Assembly (NCBI GenBank): GCA_036925085.1
Contig: JAUPFP010000002.1
Span: 3,216,820-3,280,819 of the forward strand
DNA: 64,000 bases
From: Brachycybe producta
Lineage: Eukaryota > Arthropoda > Diplopoda > Playtdesmida > Andrognathidae
Direction of reading: 5' to 3'
In this document: one piece after another, positions 60,981-64,000 of the stretch
How positions within the stretch are numbered: position 1 is the stretch's first letter
How the letters are laid out: the number at the start of each line of letters is the position of its first letter
Program-made: the position numbers and the translations under genes
The notes under the pieces: model-generated
Databases searched by the model: none
The model's input: the letters and a program-made list of their open reading frames with translations, nothing else
Told to the model about the DNA's origin: nothing

Positions 60981-61723
60981 GTAAAGCCTAGTACACACGT
61001 GGATTCTTTGTTGCGATACATTGTTGCGATACATTGTTGCGATACATTGTTGCGGGACTGCTCCGATTCAATGTTGCGGGGCAGAATTGCAACTGACGCG
61101 ATTCAGACCCACAACATTGTTCCGTGTCCACACATACACTCAGAAAGTGTACATCATTTTAGGTCTGATGACATTCTGTTATAGGTGGCACGGGCCCATT
61201 TTCAAGTTGTTCAGCCCACAAACATTTATGGCCAAAAACTCAAAATTTGTTTCTAAAAAATTCATAAAAAAATAACCCCTAGGTAAAATTTTCTGATTTT
61301 TTTGTCAGGAGCATCATATTGACCCACTGAATCAAATAAAATATACTGCATGTCTTTATCTCATTCCGTTCTTGAGTCTTGCTCTAAAGAGCAACGGAGG
61401 TCAAAAACGACGTGGACCACTGAAAAAAGACTCAAAGGGCTCAGTTTGCTTTTAATTATTAAAGACGTCTTTAATAATTAAAAGCAAACTGAGCCCTTTG
61501 TGTCTTTGCTCATGTTTTCAAAAGACGCGTCCACACCATGAAATGTCACGAAACAATGTTGAAATGTTTCCCATTTAGATGGGACTCAAAAAACATGAAT
61601 CTGAGCTGCTGCGATTCAGCCCCACAACATTTCAACATTGTTGCAGGACAGAATCGCAACAGTCGCGATTCAGCCCTGCAACAATGTATCGCACTAAAGA
61701 ATCCCGGTGTGTACTACCCTTAA
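60981..61723. mobile_element. TIR element with TTGTTGCGATACATTG repeats
   Basis: The left end is TAGTACACACGTGGATTC. The right end is the inverse, GAATCCCGGTGTGTACTA, then CCCTTAA. Sub-terminal ATTGTTGCGATAC repeats occur in both arms. The centre holds the sequence shared with Helitron copy 5 and a perfect palindrome. Confidence 0.65.
61433..61500. repeat. 68-bp perfect palindrome
   Basis: Two 34-base arms meet with no spacer at GACGTC (centre between 61466 and 61467). The outer ends are CAAAGGGCTC and GAGCCCTTTG. Beyond one mismatch, six more bases pair on each side. Confidence 0.9.
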
Positions 61724-62732
61724 CAATACTTTGTATTATTAGTTTATTGTCAAAGTAGAAGAAATTCTGAGTCCATGACACACAAGTTACAGAGATTTTA
61801 TTTTGTTTGCTGCAATTCATGGGTTTATATGCTGGCGTCTTTTTGAATCAACCTTTTTTTTCTTACAAAAAAAAAGCAATTTGATTTTATAAAAAGTCGA
61901 CTTTTAACAGATGTTCAAATTATTTCAGGTGCAATGCCTGAATAAAAAAAAAATGTCATGGCCAAAATCATAATTTGCAATTAGGATATAGCATGAGCTA
62001 CACCAAGTTATTCCGGCAGAGGCATTCTGGAAAAATAATTTGACCCTGGCATTTTGAAGATATACCCGGCCCACATTTTCTTACTTCATCTTTAAACAAA
62101 TCTGCAACAACAAATGTTCATTTATTTGAATTATTTATTTTATAAACCATTTTTTATGAAATAAGAAGAAGGGTTTGTAGTAATTAATGCACTTGTTTCA
62201 GCTAAATTATCAATTATTTCCTCTGACCCGAGATTCAAATTATTGAAAACACTTTTTTCACCTACACACAGTAACTGTGTAGGCGGGAGTTTGTTGTCAT
62301 TGTGTCACAGTTGTATATGGAGACAAATAACCCACGCTTTTTTAATTTTTTACTTCATTGAAAATATCTTTTGAAAAAAAGTCCCAATTGAATACCGGCC
62401 CTTCTGGCATTTGCCAGAGCTGCCCGATGGCCAGCCTCTGTATTCCAGATTAAAATACAATAGAATCTTAAGTCTGTTGCAGGTGTCAAGCTTACAATTC
62501 AATGCTAAAAAAGAACTAATACTAATAGCTTTTATCTACACCTAAAAAGTTAAATGCATTTAAATATTAAACATGTTCTAGGTACAATGACTTGTAAGTG
62601 TATAAAGTTTGCTTATATTGATTGCAAATCTCGGACATCCTTAACCATTATGTTCACTTGCTTGTCATAATCTTGTTAAAAGTTGGCAGTTTTTTCTTCT
62701 TTCAACTTTATCATCAACTATTATATTAAAAA
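61724..62732. other. AT-rich sequence, no gene seen
   Basis: It contains a small hairpin CCTACACA/TGTGTAGG near 62262-62283. Nothing else is recognised. Confidence 0.5.
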
Positions 62733-63230
62733 CTAGTGGGGTAACGCGTCATAAATAACATCAGACCAAGTAACAAACCAATTAGAAATTGATGACGTTC
62801 ATAAAAGGGCGGATCAAAAGAAATTCTAATGCTGCGCACAATTGCCTGTGATAAATTCTAGTTTAATTTTGCTATTATCCCCTCCCATTTTTTATATTAG
62901 AAAGAGAAAATGAGCTTTTCATTTTCTCTGGTGTACGCATGCGCGTCGTTTGTTCCTTTTTTTACTCCTTTTATTTCAATTTCAGTTTCCCCCTCCACGT
63001 TTCTCTCTCTCTCTCTCTCTCTCTATTTCTCTCTCCCCCCCTACCTTTCCCCCTACCTCTCCAATTTAATATCATAGGGTTCTTGGATGGGGAGAGCGCA
63101 ACATAATGTTGACCTTGAGAAAAAAAAGCGGTTCATTTAAATTTATATAAATTCCGATGTGCTTACGCATTTTTGCCCTTGTTTGCACAGCGTTACACAT
63201 ACAGGGAAAGAAAGAAAGAAAGATAGACAG
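62733..63230 (-). mobile_element. Helitron (HelB, copy 6)
   Basis: The 3' end on the minus strand is at 62733. The terminal hairpin is damaged (GTAACGCGTCATAAATAACA on the plus strand). It includes a CT microsatellite (about 63000-63025) and the AGCGTTACACATACA region near its 5' end. Confidence 0.6.
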
Positions 63231-63825
63231 GGCACTTTACTGACATATAGTGAGTTTACTCAAAGAGTCACTAAAATCTAAGCCTTGATCTTGTCTTGTG
63301 TCAAAGCAATGAAAAAAGCCATTCTCATTTTCAGAATGTCATTCACATCACAAAGCGTGCTCTTAATAACAACCTGCTGAGGAGTCAGATCTACCATAGG
63401 CCTTACACATTACTTAATGTTTACAACAGAAGTTGGAACAACTTTTCAACCTGAGGGCATAAAGCATTTGAACATAATTACTGTTATTTTCTTTCGAAAG
63501 ACACACATAATGTGCTTACTATACGCATACACGAGTATTATGTTAACATGTGTGTGGCTTACATTGTTATAATTTTTTTTTATCTATGTCATTTTTATTA
63601 TAGAACCTTGGCAAGAAATTGAACCCAAACTAGTCATTTAAGTACACTTGAAGGACATTTAATTAACAATGTACATAGAATGGGAGTTCCGAGATTTTGA
63701 AAAATAGTAGGAAATAAAGTAGGACAATGATAGAAAATTGAATTGTCAGAATATATTAAATTCATTTTGAAACCCCCCCCCCCAAAAAAAATCTGGATAA
63801 TGCATTTGAAATTGAAAAATTTACA
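63231..63825. other. AT-rich sequence, no gene seen
   Basis: It contains a poly-C run at about 63773-63782. No domain or repeat is recognised. Confidence 0.5.
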
Positions 63826-64000
63826 AGAAGGCCTGTGGCAGAAGGACAAAAGTCTAATTGCAGCATGTTTGTGATGTTCCGATAGCGATATGAATAGAAA
63901 TACTATCGCGATAGTCGATAGTCGATAGACTTCAAACTATCCCGTGGTTTAGCAATCGATAGTTTTGCGAACTATCGATAGTTTTAAAACCCCTACAATC
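63826..64000. repeat. CR1-like 3' signature and CGATAG-rich tract
   Basis: 63826-63870 has the AAGGCCTGTGGCAGAAGGAC signature. 63876-64000 repeats TATCGATAG and ATAGTCGATAG motifs, similar to 8065-8160. It continues beyond the window. Confidence 0.5.

Overview
This is eukaryotic genomic DNA, almost certainly from an arthropod. It is AT-rich, has long GT-AG introns and is dominated by transposable elements. I recognise one host gene: a secreted GH18 chitinase with a C-terminal peritrophin-A (ChtBD2) domain, on the minus strand. I assembled it from eight exons between 47311 (start codon) and 1055 (stop). The exons join in phase to give 517 codons, so a coding sequence of about 1.55 kb is spread over 46 kb. 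I cannot name the species.

Layout from left to right. 1-339 is the tip of a Helitron. 1055-5171 holds chitinase exons 8 to 5, separated by small introns with a hAT-type MITE, a mariner remnant and palindromic TTAA-flanked MITEs. Intron 4 (5172-21138) holds a 17-bp minisatellite, a Helitron with exact ends (7858-9526) that carries a solo LTR, and a complete Ty3/gypsy retrotransposon (element 1, 10368-20591, plus strand) inserted in an R1-like non-LTR fragment. Exon 4 is 21139-21242. Intron 3 (21243-42159) holds another Helitron, a full-length but dead RTE retrotransposon (22078-25342, 18-bp target duplication), an old LTR split by a CR1/L2-like element, a cluster of palindromic MITEs, and a second Ty3-type element (element 2, 31683-41943, minus strand) nested in a Helitron. 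Exons 3, 2 and 1 are at 42160-42416, 45196-45402 and 47233-47311. From 47.4 to 64 kb I see only repeats: TTAA-flanked foldback MITEs, RTE and CR1 tails, Helitron ends, minisatellites and a 68-bp perfect palindrome.

The most interesting biology is in the two LTR elements. Element 1 has gag, a textbook -1 frameshift signal (slippery TTTAAAC plus a stem-loop) leading into pol, and a third ORF downstream of integrase. Element 2 has LTRs that differ at one position by eye, an uninterrupted gag-protease ORF and an uninterrupted 725-residue third ORF, but no reverse transcriptase, RNase H or integrase. It therefore looks like a recently mobilised non-autonomous element that kept the third ORF while losing pol. 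The two third ORFs share an architecture and a weakly similar C-terminal region. A second theme is that at least six unrelated palindromic or TIR repeat families all have TTAA at their outer ends, which suggests one or more TTAA-specific (piggyBac- or Kolobok-type) transposases acting genome-wide.
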